Positions 45,183 through 56,595 are shown, numbered from the stretch's first letter. The stretch is 64,000 nucleotides of DNA from Macrothele yani (GCA_039090855.1 CM076997.1:168794709-168858708); one strand, 5' to 3'. Numbers and translations: made by a program. The notes: generated by a model not told the origin, from the sequence alone.

Positions 45183-45331
45183 TAGAAACATGAAGGTATA
45201 CATGGGCACCAAGTCCTCGTCGACGATCCTCGAAAGACTGATGTAATGTGCAGAGCGATACAAGACATTACATCAGTCTTTCGAGGATCGTCGACGAGGA
45301 CTTGGTGCCCATGTACACCTTCATGTTTCTA

Positions 45332-45358
45332 CTGAGGAAGGCAAAATTCTTGCCGAAA
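45332..45358 (+). ncRNA. Hammerhead-like motif, right arm
   Basis: The same CTGAGGA-A-GGCAA-loop-TTGCC-GAAAC arrangement lies on the plus strand in the right arm of the palindrome. Confidence 0.4.
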
Positions 45359-45771
45359 CATGTTTGGAAGTGTGTTGTGGTGGTGAGTTAAGTTTGGGTC
45401 CACCTTTTATTCCATTTTCTTTTATTCATTTGGGTTTTTAACTTTCACATTTTTTAATCATCATTCCTTGCAAACATCTATACAAAGGTACAGAATTTTA
45501 ACTCAAAATAGTGTTTTTAATCCGTGAATCTTCCATTCAGGCAGATCTTGGATCTCATCAAAATAAGCAAATGTCCGTTCTACGAGCAGAGGATTTGCAA
45601 CAGTGACAAAAAATGCTGAAATTATTATACGTAAGTAAAATTTTTTACCATTAATGTTCGTTTTGTATTTTCATATCATTATATGGACCTAACTGCTCCA
45701 TCCTGCATACTTAAACAAAATATATGTGACAAACAGTATTATCGCTGCTTTTAATATAGCAGTTCTACATT

Positions 45772-46370
45772 GAAGTTTTTGGCCACGTAATATCGCGCCA
45801 TACGTTTTTTGCGTATGGTAATATAAGAAGAATAGCCAGAAGCCAGCGTGAAGGCCACTGCGTCACAGGTTGGCCTTGGCTGTTCGTTCACAAATACTAT
45901 TACCTGTATAAAGTTTTGCTCAGATATTTTGCATTTGCTTTTGAAAAAAAAAAAAACTAATGCTGCAAATGATATTTCAAGCAAGCTAGTGAATAAAAAG
46001 ATAAAAAAAAAAAAGAGGAAAAAAACACAGACAACCAGCCACATATCACTATCTTGTACAAGTGTACTCATGCACAAATAAAAATAAGAGAGTTACGATT
46101 TTTTTGTTCATTCCTTGGGACTAGTGGCCCTAAATTAGGAATGCGCAACTTTTTTGAAACTTTAAGAATGGAAGTCATTAACAATAAGAGAAGCAATATT
46201 ATCCTTCATCCTGAATGGAGATGGAATCAATTTGAAGTTAAGTGATCACTTTTATTTGCATGCTGTCATGTCTGTGCTGTACCATATTCACTCATGTAAT
46301 CTATGCACCCTTGCAAGACCAGCACCACCCATTTGTTTGGGTAGGAACATATGAAAAAAATTGTCATATG
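45772..46370. other. No gene recognised
   Basis: This stretch has A-rich parts (about 45945-46030) and a small hairpin CATACG-T6-GCGTATG near 45801-45818. No coding region is supported. Confidence 0.45.
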
Positions 46371-47613
46371 CACTATATTGACAAAAGTCACCGGACACCC
46401 CTTCAAAAGCCAATGAATGGATCCACTGCGTTGTTAAGATGCGCAGTATACAGCTGCAGACGGTATAAAAACAAGTCTGAAGCTGACCACGATCATATCG
46501 CACTGTGAAGTTGAGTGAAAATGTCGCAGCGGGAGAGAAAGGACTTTGAGAAAGGAAAGATTGTTGGGTGTTATATTAACCGGTTGTTCATAAGAGAAAC
46601 CGAGAGGCGTTTAAACATACCTAAGTCAACTGTGTTGGATGTACTGAATAAGTGGAAGACACATAGCGTGGCTGAAGCAGCAAAACGTACCGGCAGAACA
46701 AAGAAATTCAGTGATAGAGGACATCAAAGCCTCATGAGAGTCGTTATAACTAATCGACAGAGTGCACAAGACATCAGTGTACAAGTGAGTAAAAGTGCTG
46801 GAACCTCAGTAGGTACACATATAATTCGCAGAGAACTTCATCCCATGGGTTACTGTGGTCGTGCGGCTGCTAATAAGCCTTTCATCTCTGCTCGGAATGC
46901 TACTCGTCATTTAACATGGTGTAAAGAACATTTATCATGGACAGTAGATTAGTGGAAACGGGTCCTATTGACTGATGAATCCAGATACACAATCCTTCAG
47001 TCTGATGGCCGTTTGTGGGTATGGGGCAGCTAGGGGAATGCTATTTACCACAGTGTACTGTTCCTACGGTCAAGTTTGGTGGTGCTGGCAGTGTACTCGT
47101 GTGGGGGTGTTTTCCGTGATATGGTCCTGGTGCATTAATTATTGTGGACAAACCTATTAACCAGCACGTCTACCTCAATATTCTGGACAATTATGCCCTA
47201 CCAACTCTGTGGCAATGCTATGGAACCGAGCCTTGTTGGTTACAGAAGGATAATGCATGGAGTGATAAAGCAAGGACTGTTACGGCGTGGTTTGATGATA
47301 ATTCTGTATCGTGTGTGGACTTATCTTAATCCCATAGAGCCCTTATCTTAATCCCATAGAGCACCTATTAATTAAAGCGCTGCATAAGAAGTTTGGAATC
47401 AAGGCTTACTACTACGCAACAGTTAGCAGCAGCATTATGTACTGAATGGAAGCGCATACTAATCGCTGTGTTCCAAAACCTCGTCGAAAGCATGTCGTGA
47501 AGGTTCAGTGCATACATTAAAGCAAAAAGTGGACCGACACTGTGAAATGTATGTCAATAAATGCTATGTTGTGTTCCTCTTCTAGGTGTCTGGTGAGTTT
47601 TGTCAATATAGTG
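46371..47613 (+). mobile_element. Tc1-like transposon, full length
   Basis: The 1,243-bp element is bounded by inverted repeats CACTATATTGACAAAAGTCA / CACTATATTGACAAAACTCA. The transposase is on the plus strand. TA dinucleotides lie near both ends, but the exact duplication is blurred by two extra bases on the left. Confidence 0.85.
46521..47520 (+). pseudogene. Tc1-like transposase, broken
   Basis: The N-terminal 144 codons (46521-46952) are open: MSQRERKDFEKGKIVGCYIN, a helix-turn-helix RRLNIPKSTVLDVLNKW, and RTGRTKKFSDRGHQSLMRVV. After a stop at 46950 the catalytic part reads RVLLTDES (first Asp) and later WTIMPYQ in shifted frames. The third catalytic motif (LNPIE) lies in a 21-bp tandem duplication (47321-47362). 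Confidence 0.83.
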
Positions 47614-47676
47614 TATTATTGACACTTACAGAACATCAAAGTAAAAGCATATAACTGATAATTTTGTTGCAAACAT

Positions 47677-48405
47677 TTACACTGAAGTGCCAAAAGTCAT
47701 GGGATAGCAGCACAGCAATTTTTAACTGGCGCTACCATCGTATAAGGGCTTCGCCGCAAGCCACGATTATTACCAGTTGTGAAGTGTAATCTCGTGAGTA
47801 AGGCTGAACAACCGCCAGTAGGATTATGACAAACCGACATGAAATATCTGAGTTTGAATGAGGCATGCTAGTGGGAGCCAGACGGATGGGACATTCAATT
47901 TCCAAAGTTGTGCAAACATTCAACATTCCTCGATCCACGGTGTCACATGTGTACCGATAATATCTCATGGAAGGCACTACCACCCACCTTGCACAGCTCA
48001 GTGGCCAACCACAGGTGCTGAATGATCATGACTAGCAGTGTCTGACCAGGATTTTCCATGCTAACAGACAAGCGACACTGGTTCAAATAACATCTACATT
48101 CAATGCAGGAAGTACCACACACATATCCATCAGGTCAGTGCAGTGTAATTTACCGTATATGGAGTATGGGAGTAGAAGACCCACCAGAGTGCCTTTGTTA
48201 ACAACATGACTTCAGACACAGCACCTCATGTGGGGTCGTGAACACAGTAATTGGAACCTGGAAGACTGGCAACATGTAGCATGGTCCGATGAGTCATGTT
48301 ACTAGTTGTTATGGGCTGATGGTAGGGTTCAAGTGTAGCGCAGACCTCATGAGGCCATGGACCCAAGCTGTCAACAAGGCCAAGCTGTTGGTGGTGGTCT
48401 TCATC
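47677..48405 (+). mobile_element. Tc1-like transposon, 3'-truncated
   Basis: The left end begins TTACACTGAAGTGCCAAAAG. A degraded transposase follows: KRHEISEFE, GHSISKVVQTFNIPRSTVSH, LTRIFHANRQATLVQITSTF, then GSRRPTRVPLLT-like text and HVAWSDES (first Asp). It stops being recognisable near 48400, before the second catalytic Asp. It is a different subfamily from the neighbour at 46371-47613. Confidence 0.78.
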
Positions 48406-48699
48406 AGAGCTGCTGCCCTAACACAAGTCAGCTTCACCTCACTTCAAGCTATTACAAATCCTACACTTTTTAAAGTTTTTGACTAAGAGCAGCAGGGATG
48501 CAGTCCCATGTACTTTTCATCCCCTCACAGATGAGCTTCATATCAGGCTTTATAGTGCAACCTGTACGTATCAACTGATATTCGCTAGAAATCAGCCACT
48601 TCATAAACACAGGGTTATTTGGGGTAAACTGATCGATAAAGAAACAGAATTTTCTCTATAGTTGAACAATCAGCTAACCACAAAAGTATTTGCCATTTT
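48406..48699. other. No gene recognised
   Basis: Short unassigned spacer between a truncated Tc1 and a mariner. Confidence 0.45.
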
Positions 48700-48705
48700 T
48701 GGAGA

Positions 48706-49089
48706 CTAAGACAAAGTATAACACATAAATAATAGAAAAGCAATTTTTTCATCAAAATAATTACCATGAGCATCGACAACATTCTGCCAACATGTTATCA
48801 ACTTACATATACCCCTGCAATAAAATGTCGGGTCAAGGGAAGAGAAAAGGTTTTGGAGGGCAGCGTCCAACTCATCGGAGTTGGAAAAGTCGTGTCCACG
48901 TAAATGATTGTCGAGTGAAAGAAACAAGCAGTAGTCTGAAGGAGATATATCTGGTGAGTAAGTTGGATGACACAAAAGCTCCCATCCAAGTTTTTTGATA
49001 GTGTTTCTGGTCAATGAAGCAGAGTGGGCATGGGTGTTATCTGGAAGGAGCAGAACTCCCTTTCTGTTGACCAGTGCTGCTTTCTTCTT
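48706..49089 (-). pseudogene. Mariner transposase, C-terminal part
   Basis: The frame contains LLPDNTHAHSASLTRNTIKK (second catalytic Asp), HPTYSPDISPSDYCLFLSL (third Asp) and the closing 'W.....D..G.YF' block. It lies just beyond the inserted hAT, and its apparent N-terminus is hAT-derived. Confidence 0.85.
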
Positions 49090-50812
49090 CAGGGTTCCCA
49101 CTCAAAAGTAATAAAAAAATTCCCTGACTTTTCCAGGTTCTCCAGGTGGTTTTTAAAGTTTTCCAGAGTGGCATGTTGCAAAGAATTGTTACATTTCATT
49201 CCATTCCATTCATTTTTCTCACCAAAGCACACACTTGTAAATTCTTTACGTACTTTGTCTTTATAAAATTACCTACTTTTCATTAATAACAACTAACTTG
49301 TGCACATTATTTTCTGTACCAAAGTTCTGTGAACTTTTGTGAATACTATCCACACACAGTATTTGTAAACACATTCCCATAGAAACAGGTCATATGTAAG
49401 AAAAAATCTGTCAGTTGAATAGTTTCAGTTTTTCTATAACACAATGCAGCTAAGCTTAATGATGGAATGGCTCTGTTCAAAGAAACATGTTTCAAGAGAA
49501 CCAACAGACAAAGGACTTTGATCCATCATTTAGTTGGTTCTCTTGTGAAGTGTTTCTTCAAGCAGGAGCCATTGTGCCTAATTGTTCCATGTTATAACAA
49601 CTGCCTGCAGAAATTGAACTAAAGCTTAATAACTGGCAATTTTAAAAATTCAATTTTGTAAATACATTCCCATAGAAACAGGTCATATGTAAGAAAAAAT
49701 CTGTCAGTTGAATAGTTTCAGTTTTTCTATAACACAATGCAGCTAAGCTTAATGATGGAATGGCTCTGTTCAAACAAACATGTTTCAAGAGAACCAACAG
49801 ACAAAGGACTTTGATCCATCATTTGGTTGGTTCTCTTGTGAAGGGTTTCTTCAAGCAGGAGCCATTGTGTCTAATTGTTCCATGTTATAACAACTGCCTG
49901 CAGAAATTGAACAAAAGCTTAATAACTGGCAATTTTAAAAATTCAATTTTGTAAATACATTCCCATAGAAACAGGTCATATGTAAGAAAAAATCTGTCAG
50001 TTGAATAGTTTCAGTTTTTCTATAACACAATGCAGCTAAGCTTAATGATGGAATGGCTCTGTTCAAACAAACATGTTTCAAGAGAACCAACAGACAAAGG
50101 ACTTTGATCCATCATTTGGTTGGTTCTCTTGTGAAGGGTTTCTTCAAGCAGGAGCCATTGTGTCTAATTGTTCCATGTTATAACAACTGCCTGCAGAAAT
50201 TGAACAAAAGCTTAATAACTGGCAATTTTAAAAATTCAATTTTGTAAATACATTCCCATAGAAACAGGTCATATGTAAGAAAAAAACTGTCAGTTGAATA
50301 GTTTCAGTTTTTCTATAACACAATGCAGCTAAGCTTAATGATGGAATGGCTCTGTTCAAAGAAACATGTTTCAAGAGAACCAACAGACAAAGGACTTTGA
50401 TCCATCATTTGGTTGGTTCTCTTTTCTAGTGTTTCTTCAAGCAGGAGCCAATTGTTCTATGTTATAACAACTGCCAGCAGAAATTGAAAAAAAGCTTAAT
50501 AACTGGCAATTTTAAAAATTCAATTTTGCATCTTTCTTTTAGAGAATAAAGGAAATATTTAATATAACTGAAAGTAAGATCTACCAAATTCTAGGCAAGC
50601 AGTAATTGCAAGCAAAAGTTTGAAATCTTGAAAAAATAAGGTTTTTTTTGGCAAATAAAGTATCATTGATTTTTACAAAAAAAAGGGAGGGGGGTAATTT
50701 TCCCTGAGTTTTCCCTGACTTATACAAAAAAGAGTAATTTTCCCTGAGTTTTCCCTGATTTTTGGAACCATTTTCAAATTCCCTGAGAATTCCAGGTTGA
50801 GTGGGAACCCTG
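49090..50812. mobile_element. Nonautonomous hAT, 1.7 kb, with tandem core
   Basis: The ends are CAGGGTTCCCACTCAA on both strands, a typical hAT-like terminus, flanked by an imperfect 8-bp duplication (TTCTTCTT / TTCTTTCT). Subterminal CCCTGA(C/G)TTTTCC motifs repeat. The core is four 293-bp tandem repeats. No transposase is present. Confidence 0.82.
49368..50530. repeat. Four tandem 293-bp repeats
   Basis: Units start at 49368, 49661, 49954 and 50247. The second and third are almost identical, while the first and last carry small changes, with the last shortened. Each unit contains an inverted pair AGAGAACCAAC / GTTGGTTCTCT. The repeated 64-codon frames at 49760 and 50053 are by-products. 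Confidence 0.95.
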
Positions 50813-51739
50813 TTCTTTCTCAGGTTCTCATGCACATGTTTCAGTTGTTCACAGTACAATGCAGTGGTGATTGTTTGGCCATGCTGCATGAGTTCATAAT
50901 GAATAACACCATGTGCTGTCCACCATACACACAGCATAACTTTACATAGATGTAGTGCTGGCTTCAATGTGTGAGGAATTCAGTCACTGGTGGACAGTCA
51001 ATGTCTGGAACATTATGGGGTGCTGTATTGGGGGGATCCACTTCTCATAACATGAGAGTACCCTATCCAAAATTGGTTCCTTGTCATAGCAAAACAGCAA
51101 TGCAAAACAAGATGAGACACATCACTGTTTGTTCACTGCAGACATTTTGTGGGGGACCCACTTAGAAAATTTGCATGCCTACTTATATAGAAAGCAGATG
51201 TCTTTGCATGGAGTCATCACTAACACCAAATGACTGGGCTAGTTTCTGACATGTTTGGCTACTATCCTGTTCAATAGCAACTTTCAGAGATCTGATGTCA
51301 AGGCTGACCACTCCAGGCCTTTTCTTGAAGGGATTCATCTGAATCTCTGAACTTTTGAAACCAATTCTGAGTTATGCATTCCTTTACAGTATCTGCTATC
51401 TGCCCCAAATACTGGGAAAATGTGATGAGTTGTTTCTGCAGCACATGAACCTAGTTTAAATTTTTATAACAAACACCCACGGAAAATATCAACTGATATC
51501 GCCATTGTAATCACACGTCTTTTCACTACCAAACTGCTTACTCATCTGATTCATATGTGCAGGGCAGATTAGGAGTTCAGGGGACGTTATGCCACACGGC
51601 GGGAGGGGTGCTCTGCAATTTCAATCACTACAAGGTGTTTCTTTTACTCCACCGAAGAACGGCAAATGCTTTTGTGGTTACCTAATACATGCATGTGGTT
51701 TTGACAAAAAGGAGGAATAATACAAAGTTTTAGTGGTAA

Positions 51740-52290
51740 TCAGTAAATTTTAATATGCACACCACATTCCTCAGGTGTTGATGAGCATTCTGGCAGTCAC
51801 AAAGACAACAGCAGCAACTATCTGCTTGCAAAGTTCAACCATGTCTGCCACTGGCATACTGTACACTTTTGTCTTTGGCCAGAGAAAGAAGTCACAAGGT
51901 GTCAAGCTGGGTGCTCCCACTGGCCAAGATATGGGGCTTTCTCATCCAATCCACATGTTGGTACCTGTTTGTCAAAGAACTCTTTCACCAGGCCCTAGAA
52001 ATGAGATGAACTATGTAGTTGACCAGCAAAACCATTGGGAATCTTGAGCTCTGCAAAAATTTCTATCTTATTCAAGTACACTTGCTCTGATTACAGAATT
52101 CTCACAGAAGCATGGGTTGATAATGTTAGTTTCAGTCAAACTGCACCACACACCCAGAAGCAGAATCTTTTTCAGAAGTCTGCAATGCAGAAAGGAAAAC
52201 CTATAAACTTTCTGCAAGGTAAAGAGGATGTCTGCAGTAAATGTTAATTCTGCCATAAAATTTATTGTTCTGAACTGTGACAAAGCAAAG
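51740..52290 (-). pseudogene. IS630/Tc1-superfamily transposase fragment
   Basis: Minus-strand readings give LLLGVWCSLTETNIINP (about 52180) and SLTPCDFFLWPKTKVYSMPV, then MVELCKQIVAAVV (about 51900-51800). These fit the 'GVWCA....I.GP.FF' and 'SPDLTPCDFFLWG' blocks of a widespread insect-type Tc/mariner-superfamily transposase. It is broken and lacks recognisable ends. Confidence 0.5.
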
Positions 52291-52767
52291 TTTTAAAAAA
52301 TGAGGCAATTTGAGGTTTTGCTAATAGTGCAAATTAGTAAATACAGTAAAACCTCGAAAATCCGGCATTGACGGGACCGTACGAGTGGTGGATTTCTGAA
52401 GCTATCCAAAACTTGTGTAACAGGCGTTACGTAAAGCATGTACTTACACGTAACAGGTCACTTTAACAAAAATTTGCGAATCTACGCCTTATAAATAAGC
52501 AGAGGTCATGCTGCCAATCGTATTCTTTGCAATTTGCGAAAAAACATCGTTTTGGCGCTGGGGGGAAAAAAATTTTGGCGAAAATATTGTCAATTACCTT
52601 TTTGTACTATTTATTATAAAAAGTGTAGAAAAAAAATGAATTTGGCTATTGGTTAGACAAAAACTAGAAAAAAGCCAGAGCAACTGCTAAGGCTGGGCGA
52701 TGTATCGATACATCGCAAAAACACAATGTGAATTTTACATGGATGTTATGGTTCTTCGTAACATATA

Positions 52768-54184
52768 CACTGCCGGAAAAAGAAAAAGAACACCAAGAAG
52801 GAATTGGCGGACGATCATGAAATTTACATATGTTAATGGGGTCGAGTTTACGTAGGTGTGATGTTAAGTTCGGGACCAACAGGTGAGCGCTTACGCCACA
52901 GCACGGCATAATATGCAAATTATCGTCGGTGGTATTTAAGGAGTACGGCGAAGTGAATGTAATCAGTCGTCAGCGTATGGACACGTGCGAAGACCCTGAA
53001 GAAGCTGCAATGCCCGGACATGAAAGATGTGTACGATTTCAGCAGTTATCGGACTTTGAGCGAGATCGTCTAGTTGGACTTCGCGAGGCCGGGTGGTCGT
53101 ATCGTTGTATTGCGGAGCGAATTGGACGGGAAGTATCGGTGGTGTTACAATGGTGGCGTAGATGGTCCGAGGAACATTCACACATGAGAAGATGTGGAAC
53201 CAGGAGTCACAGGCGGACTGATGAGCGGACCGATCGACGCATAAGAAGAGTGGTGTTGTCAAGCAGAACATCCACTGTGACGCAAATCCGAGCTGCCGTT
53301 GCAACTGAGGTGACTGTGCAAACAATCTGCAACCATCTACTGGATGCAGGACTACGTGCACGTGTGCCTCTGGCATGTGTGTACCTCTGACTCCAGCCCA
53401 CCGTCAGGAACGGCTTCAGTGGTGTGGCCAACGTCTGCACTGGAGAACGCAATGGCGATCTGTCGTGTTCAGTGATGAAAGCAGATTCTGCCTGGGAGCA
53501 TCCGATGGCCGTATGCGTGTTCGCAGATGCACAGGGGAGTGTCTTCACCCTTCTTGCATCCGCCAGCGACACACAGGGCCTACACTTGGTCTCCTGGTGT
53601 TGGGAGCGATCAGCTATCACTCCTGTAAACAACTAGTGTTTCTACCGGGTACGTTAAACAGCACCTCCTACATCAACAACATCATTCAGCCCGTTGTTGT
53701 GCCATTTGTAAGGTCGATCCATCATGGTCTTTTCCAGCAAGATAATGCACGCCCACACACGGCACGTGCAACGCAACATGCACTTCAGGGTGTGAGACAA
53801 CTTCCATGGCCTGCACGTTCACCTGATTTGTCCCCCATTGAGCACGTGTGGGATTTTATGGGACAACGACTTATCCGGTCTCCACGGTCAGCCACGCCCA
53901 TCCCTGATTTACGCGTCCAGGTTGAGGATGCTTGGAACTCAATACCCCAAACTTACATCCAACATCTGTATGACAGACTGCATGCCAGAATTGTTCATGG
54001 CGGTTCAACCTCGTACTAACCATGTTACATGGAAATGTTATTTTTCAGTTTACCAGCAAATACAGCTGTATTTTGCCATAATGTTTTGATCACGTTATCC
54101 TCTGTATTCTGTTATTATGCTGTATAAATTTCGTTGGTATCAGACGTCTCCTTTTTGGTGTTCTTTTTCACTTTCCGCCAGTGT
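52768..54184 (+). mobile_element. Tc1-like transposon, nearly intact
   Basis: The 1,417-bp element has inverted ends CACTGCCGGAAAAAGAAAAA / CACTGGCGGAAAGTGAAAAA, and both continue AGAACACC. TA duplications lie at 52766-52767 and 54185-54186. It is the best-preserved DNA transposon in the window and sits inside a Tigger-like element. Confidence 0.92.
53010..54019 (+). pseudogene. Tc1-like transposase, one 2-bp slip
   Basis: Starting at MPGHERCVRFQQLSDFERDR (53010; an upstream in-frame Met lies at 52977), the gene encodes a paired-type DNA-binding region (GWSYRCIAERIGR). It continues with SVVLQWWRRW, VVFSDESRFCLG (first Asp), FQQDNARPHTAR (second Asp) and SPDLSPIEHVWD (Glu). Total length, about 336 codons, is normal for the family. 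The frame breaks once at 53370-53376, where a TG run has two extra bases. All three catalytic residues are present. Confidence 0.88.
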
Positions 54185-55125
54185 ATGTAAAATTCGGTAA
54201 CTACAATACATCGCGAAGGCGATTTCCGCGATGCATCATGAAGGCCGATTTAAATGTCATTACACGATCGAATCCACATACTGCCACCAAGCACAGATCA
54301 TCATCACATGTTCATCACGCATTTCAAATTCAAACGTAAACGCCAATTCATCGCCTCATTGGTCTGCGTCATTTCAGTGCGGCCCAATGGGATGAATAAT
54401 TTCAGAAACCCCCGACGTTCACGTCGGCGACTATCGGCAATTCGCACACTGAGATCGGATGATTTCGCGATGTGATGTTCAGACAGCACATCGGGACATT
54501 TCCATGGTTATTGGTGAAACATCGGATGTTCTCACGGAAAAAAAAAAAAAAAAATGCTGGTGTTGCCAGTTTTCTGGATGCCAGATTTTCGAGGTTTCAC
54601 TGCACTAATTACAATAATAAAACTGACTTTTCCCTTATAAGAAATGCAGAAGAAACTGGAATTATTTCTATAACAGGTTGCTTACCTTTTGTACACATTT
54701 CCCTGCACGTTTTATTCCTTTGGTTGTCTTGCTTGGTTCAAGCCTCTGCTGCAGTATTCCATTTTTGTCTTCAGGTTCATTCAAATGCCTGGCGAATGCT
54801 CAAATCCACGAAGTGCACTGCATTAATGACTCTAGGTCCCAACAGCATCCCCCCTCCCACCAGCGTGTAAAACCCAACATTTGTTGGTTTATTGACATTT
54901 ATATAAAACCCAATTCTTGAACTCAAAACCTTTTGATATAACCAACGAACATAAACTGCCTATTTACATACATACAAAATGCCGAACAAAAATATTAAAA
55001 AGGTATATATAACTATGCACACAACTCAACTTATTCCTTCAACTCCCCTTCCTAACACCTCATTGACAACTAGAACATTCAGTCACCACACCCAAAGCCA
55101 TTCCCACGCAGACTGTCTCTAGTAC

Positions 55126-55153
55126 TTTCTACCCCCTTCGGGGTCATCCTCAG
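55126..55153 (-). ncRNA. Hammerhead-like motif of PLE-2L
   Basis: The minus-strand sequence CTGAGGA-TG-ACCCC-GAAG-GGGGT-A-GAAA lies 134 bp past the endonuclease frame, in the 3' tail where PLEs carry hammerhead ribozymes. Helix II has five pairs with extra bases next to it. It mirrors 59195-59222. Confidence 0.4.
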
Positions 55154-55286
55154 GAGGCATTCTAGACGTTTTCTCTCCTGCTATCGCAGTGAGAGTGAGC
55201 AACGTGTTCGTCTTCCTCGCCCCCGCTCCAACGTCACTCACGAAAAATTTCTGTGGTTCCATCTTTTATTAACTTAAGTAAACTCT

Positions 55287-55736
55287 TCATTTTCTTCTTT
55301 GGTGTTTTTGGTTTTTTCGTTCAATTTTTATTAGCTTTTTCCATTTTTCATTAAGGATATGTGGGTCATTATTATTACAAATTCGATCTGTATTTTTCTC
55401 AATCAACACAGACCCTGCAGTGCATAGGTGTCTCTCATTGCAACATAATTTTATTATTTTAATCTCTTTAAAATTCGGGTATGTGTGGTTATCTAGGCAG
55501 TATTGTATCAGTGCTGTTTTTGCTTCTCTTTTTTGCCAATTTTTAATATGTTGTTGTAGGCGATGTTTTAATTGATTTTTGGTACTTCCAATATATGATA
55601 TTGGTGGGATTCCACTTATAGGTATTTCATATACACCCACTTTTTCTAAGGTACTACAATTTTTAGTGTTATTAATTATCATATCTCTAATTGTTATTTC
55701 TTTGTTTCCCATCTGAATTCCATATTTATGGCACAA
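55287..55736 (-). CDS. GIY-YIG endonuclease of PLE-2L
   Basis: This 149-codon open frame covers the C-terminal endonuclease: VGVYEIPISGIPPISYIGST (the GIY...YIG pair, here VYEIP and YIG), KHRLQQHIKNWQKREAKTAL, KLCCNERHLCTAGSVLIEKN and NNNDPHILNEKWKKLIKIE. The domain nicks DNA at the target. It is intact as a domain but separated from the reverse transcriptase by breaks at 55740-56100. Confidence 0.85.
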   Translation of the reverse strand: MCHKYGIQMGNKEITIRDMIINNTKNCSTLEKVGVYEIPISGIPPISYIGSTKNQLKHRLQQHIKNWQKREAKTALIQYCLDNHTYPNFKEIKIIKLCCNERHLCTAGSVLIEKNTDRICNNNDPHILNEKWKKLIKIERKNQKHQRRK

Positions 55737-56260
55737 TTTATTGATTTCTGTAGATGTTCCTGGAAGGTAAGGTATTGCTCCAACATATTGTAATTGTTTT
55801 TTTTTCTTTTAGGGGAAAATGTATCTTGTATCTTTACTTGTACCTCATAAATCCATTTATTTATTTTCTGTGGAGGGTATCCATAGCTATATGAGATTTC
55901 TTTAATGTAATTTATTTCTTCAGTACGAAATTCTTCTTTAGAGAAATGTGTGATTGCTCTTTTGATTAAAGTTTTTATGCTATTACATTTCTGTGTGTAA
56001 GGGTGTGTTGAGTTATATGGTATCAGAACAGGGACATATGTCTGTTTTCTATGTACCTTGTACTGCAGTCGGTTATTTTGCTTGATAATCTTAACATCTA
56101 AGTGAGTAAGATATTTTCTTCTTCATTTTCAACTGTCAATTTAATTGTGGGATAGACATTACCAAGTTGTTGAGTTAAAGATTCCAGCTCATCTGTGTCC
56201 ATTCTGGTCATGATGAAGATATCGTCTACGTATCTGCAGTAAACTAACGGTGGTTCATCC

Positions 56261-56516
56261 CAAGGAGGTTAGAATAGATGGAGTAGGGGCCAGCCATTCA
56301 CCTAGTGTAATCAAAGTGAAGCCACCGAAACGTCACGATCATGACGTCACACCCAATCACAGCCTCTGCCGACATGTTGGTGAGACGTTTGAGATGAGTC
56401 GCGGCCAATCACAGTCTCTGCTGCCATGTTGTGAGACATTTGAGCATCAAATTCGTCTGCTCAAAGTGCTTCAAGTTTGTGACGTCATCCCTACACCATT
56501 TATTCTAACCTCCTTG
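56261..56516. mobile_element. 256-bp MITE, hAT-like
   Basis: Perfect 16-bp terminal inverted repeats CAAGGAGGTTAGAATA and an exact 8-bp target duplication GTTCATCC (56253-56260, 56517-56524) define it. The matching uninterrupted site is at 58101-58108 in the other PLE arm. It encodes nothing. Confidence 0.93.
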
Positions 56517-56595
56517 GTTCATCCATTGTACTGATAATTTGTTCTTCTATGCTGTTCATAATTACTTCAGCAGACAGATTTGACAGAGGAGAGCC

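Larger units (their letters stand above)
44756..45771. repeat. 1-kb palindrome with hammerhead-like motifs
   Basis: Arms of about 494 bp (44756-45249 and 45265-45771) start AATGTAGARCTGCTATATTA and surround a 15-bp spacer. The arms are about 95% identical by eye. Each arm carries a copy of a CTGAGGA...GAAAC motif. No protein is encoded. Confidence 0.85.
48700..51540 (-). mobile_element. Mariner split by a hAT element
   Basis: A minus-strand mariner transposase is readable from about 51480 (SLKVAIEQDSSQTCQKLAQSFGVSD-like text, degraded) through CVWWTAHGVIHYELMQHGQT (50930). It is interrupted between 50813 and 49089 and resumes with ALVNRKGVLLLPDN to the end at 48706. Terminal repeats were not identified, so limits are approximate. 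Confidence 0.78.
52344..54602. mobile_element. pogo/Tigger-like element holding a Tc1
   Basis: Terminal repeats CAGTAAAACCTCGAAAATCC and CAGTGAAACCTCGAAAATCT resemble pogo/Tigger ends. TA precedes the left end, and the right flank reads CA, perhaps a mutated TA. Excluding the Tc1 at 52768-54184, about 840 bp remain without transposase, so it is nonautonomous. It contains a 20-bp perfect palindrome at 52697-52716. Confidence 0.65.

Noticed and set aside
49760..50247. Two identical 64-codon frames
   Set aside because: They lie in consecutive 293-bp tandem units, and the frame is lost in the first and last units.
54254..54870. Frames right of the nested Tc1 as host exons
   Set aside because: They lie in the Tigger-like element and PLE tail and show no protein similarity.
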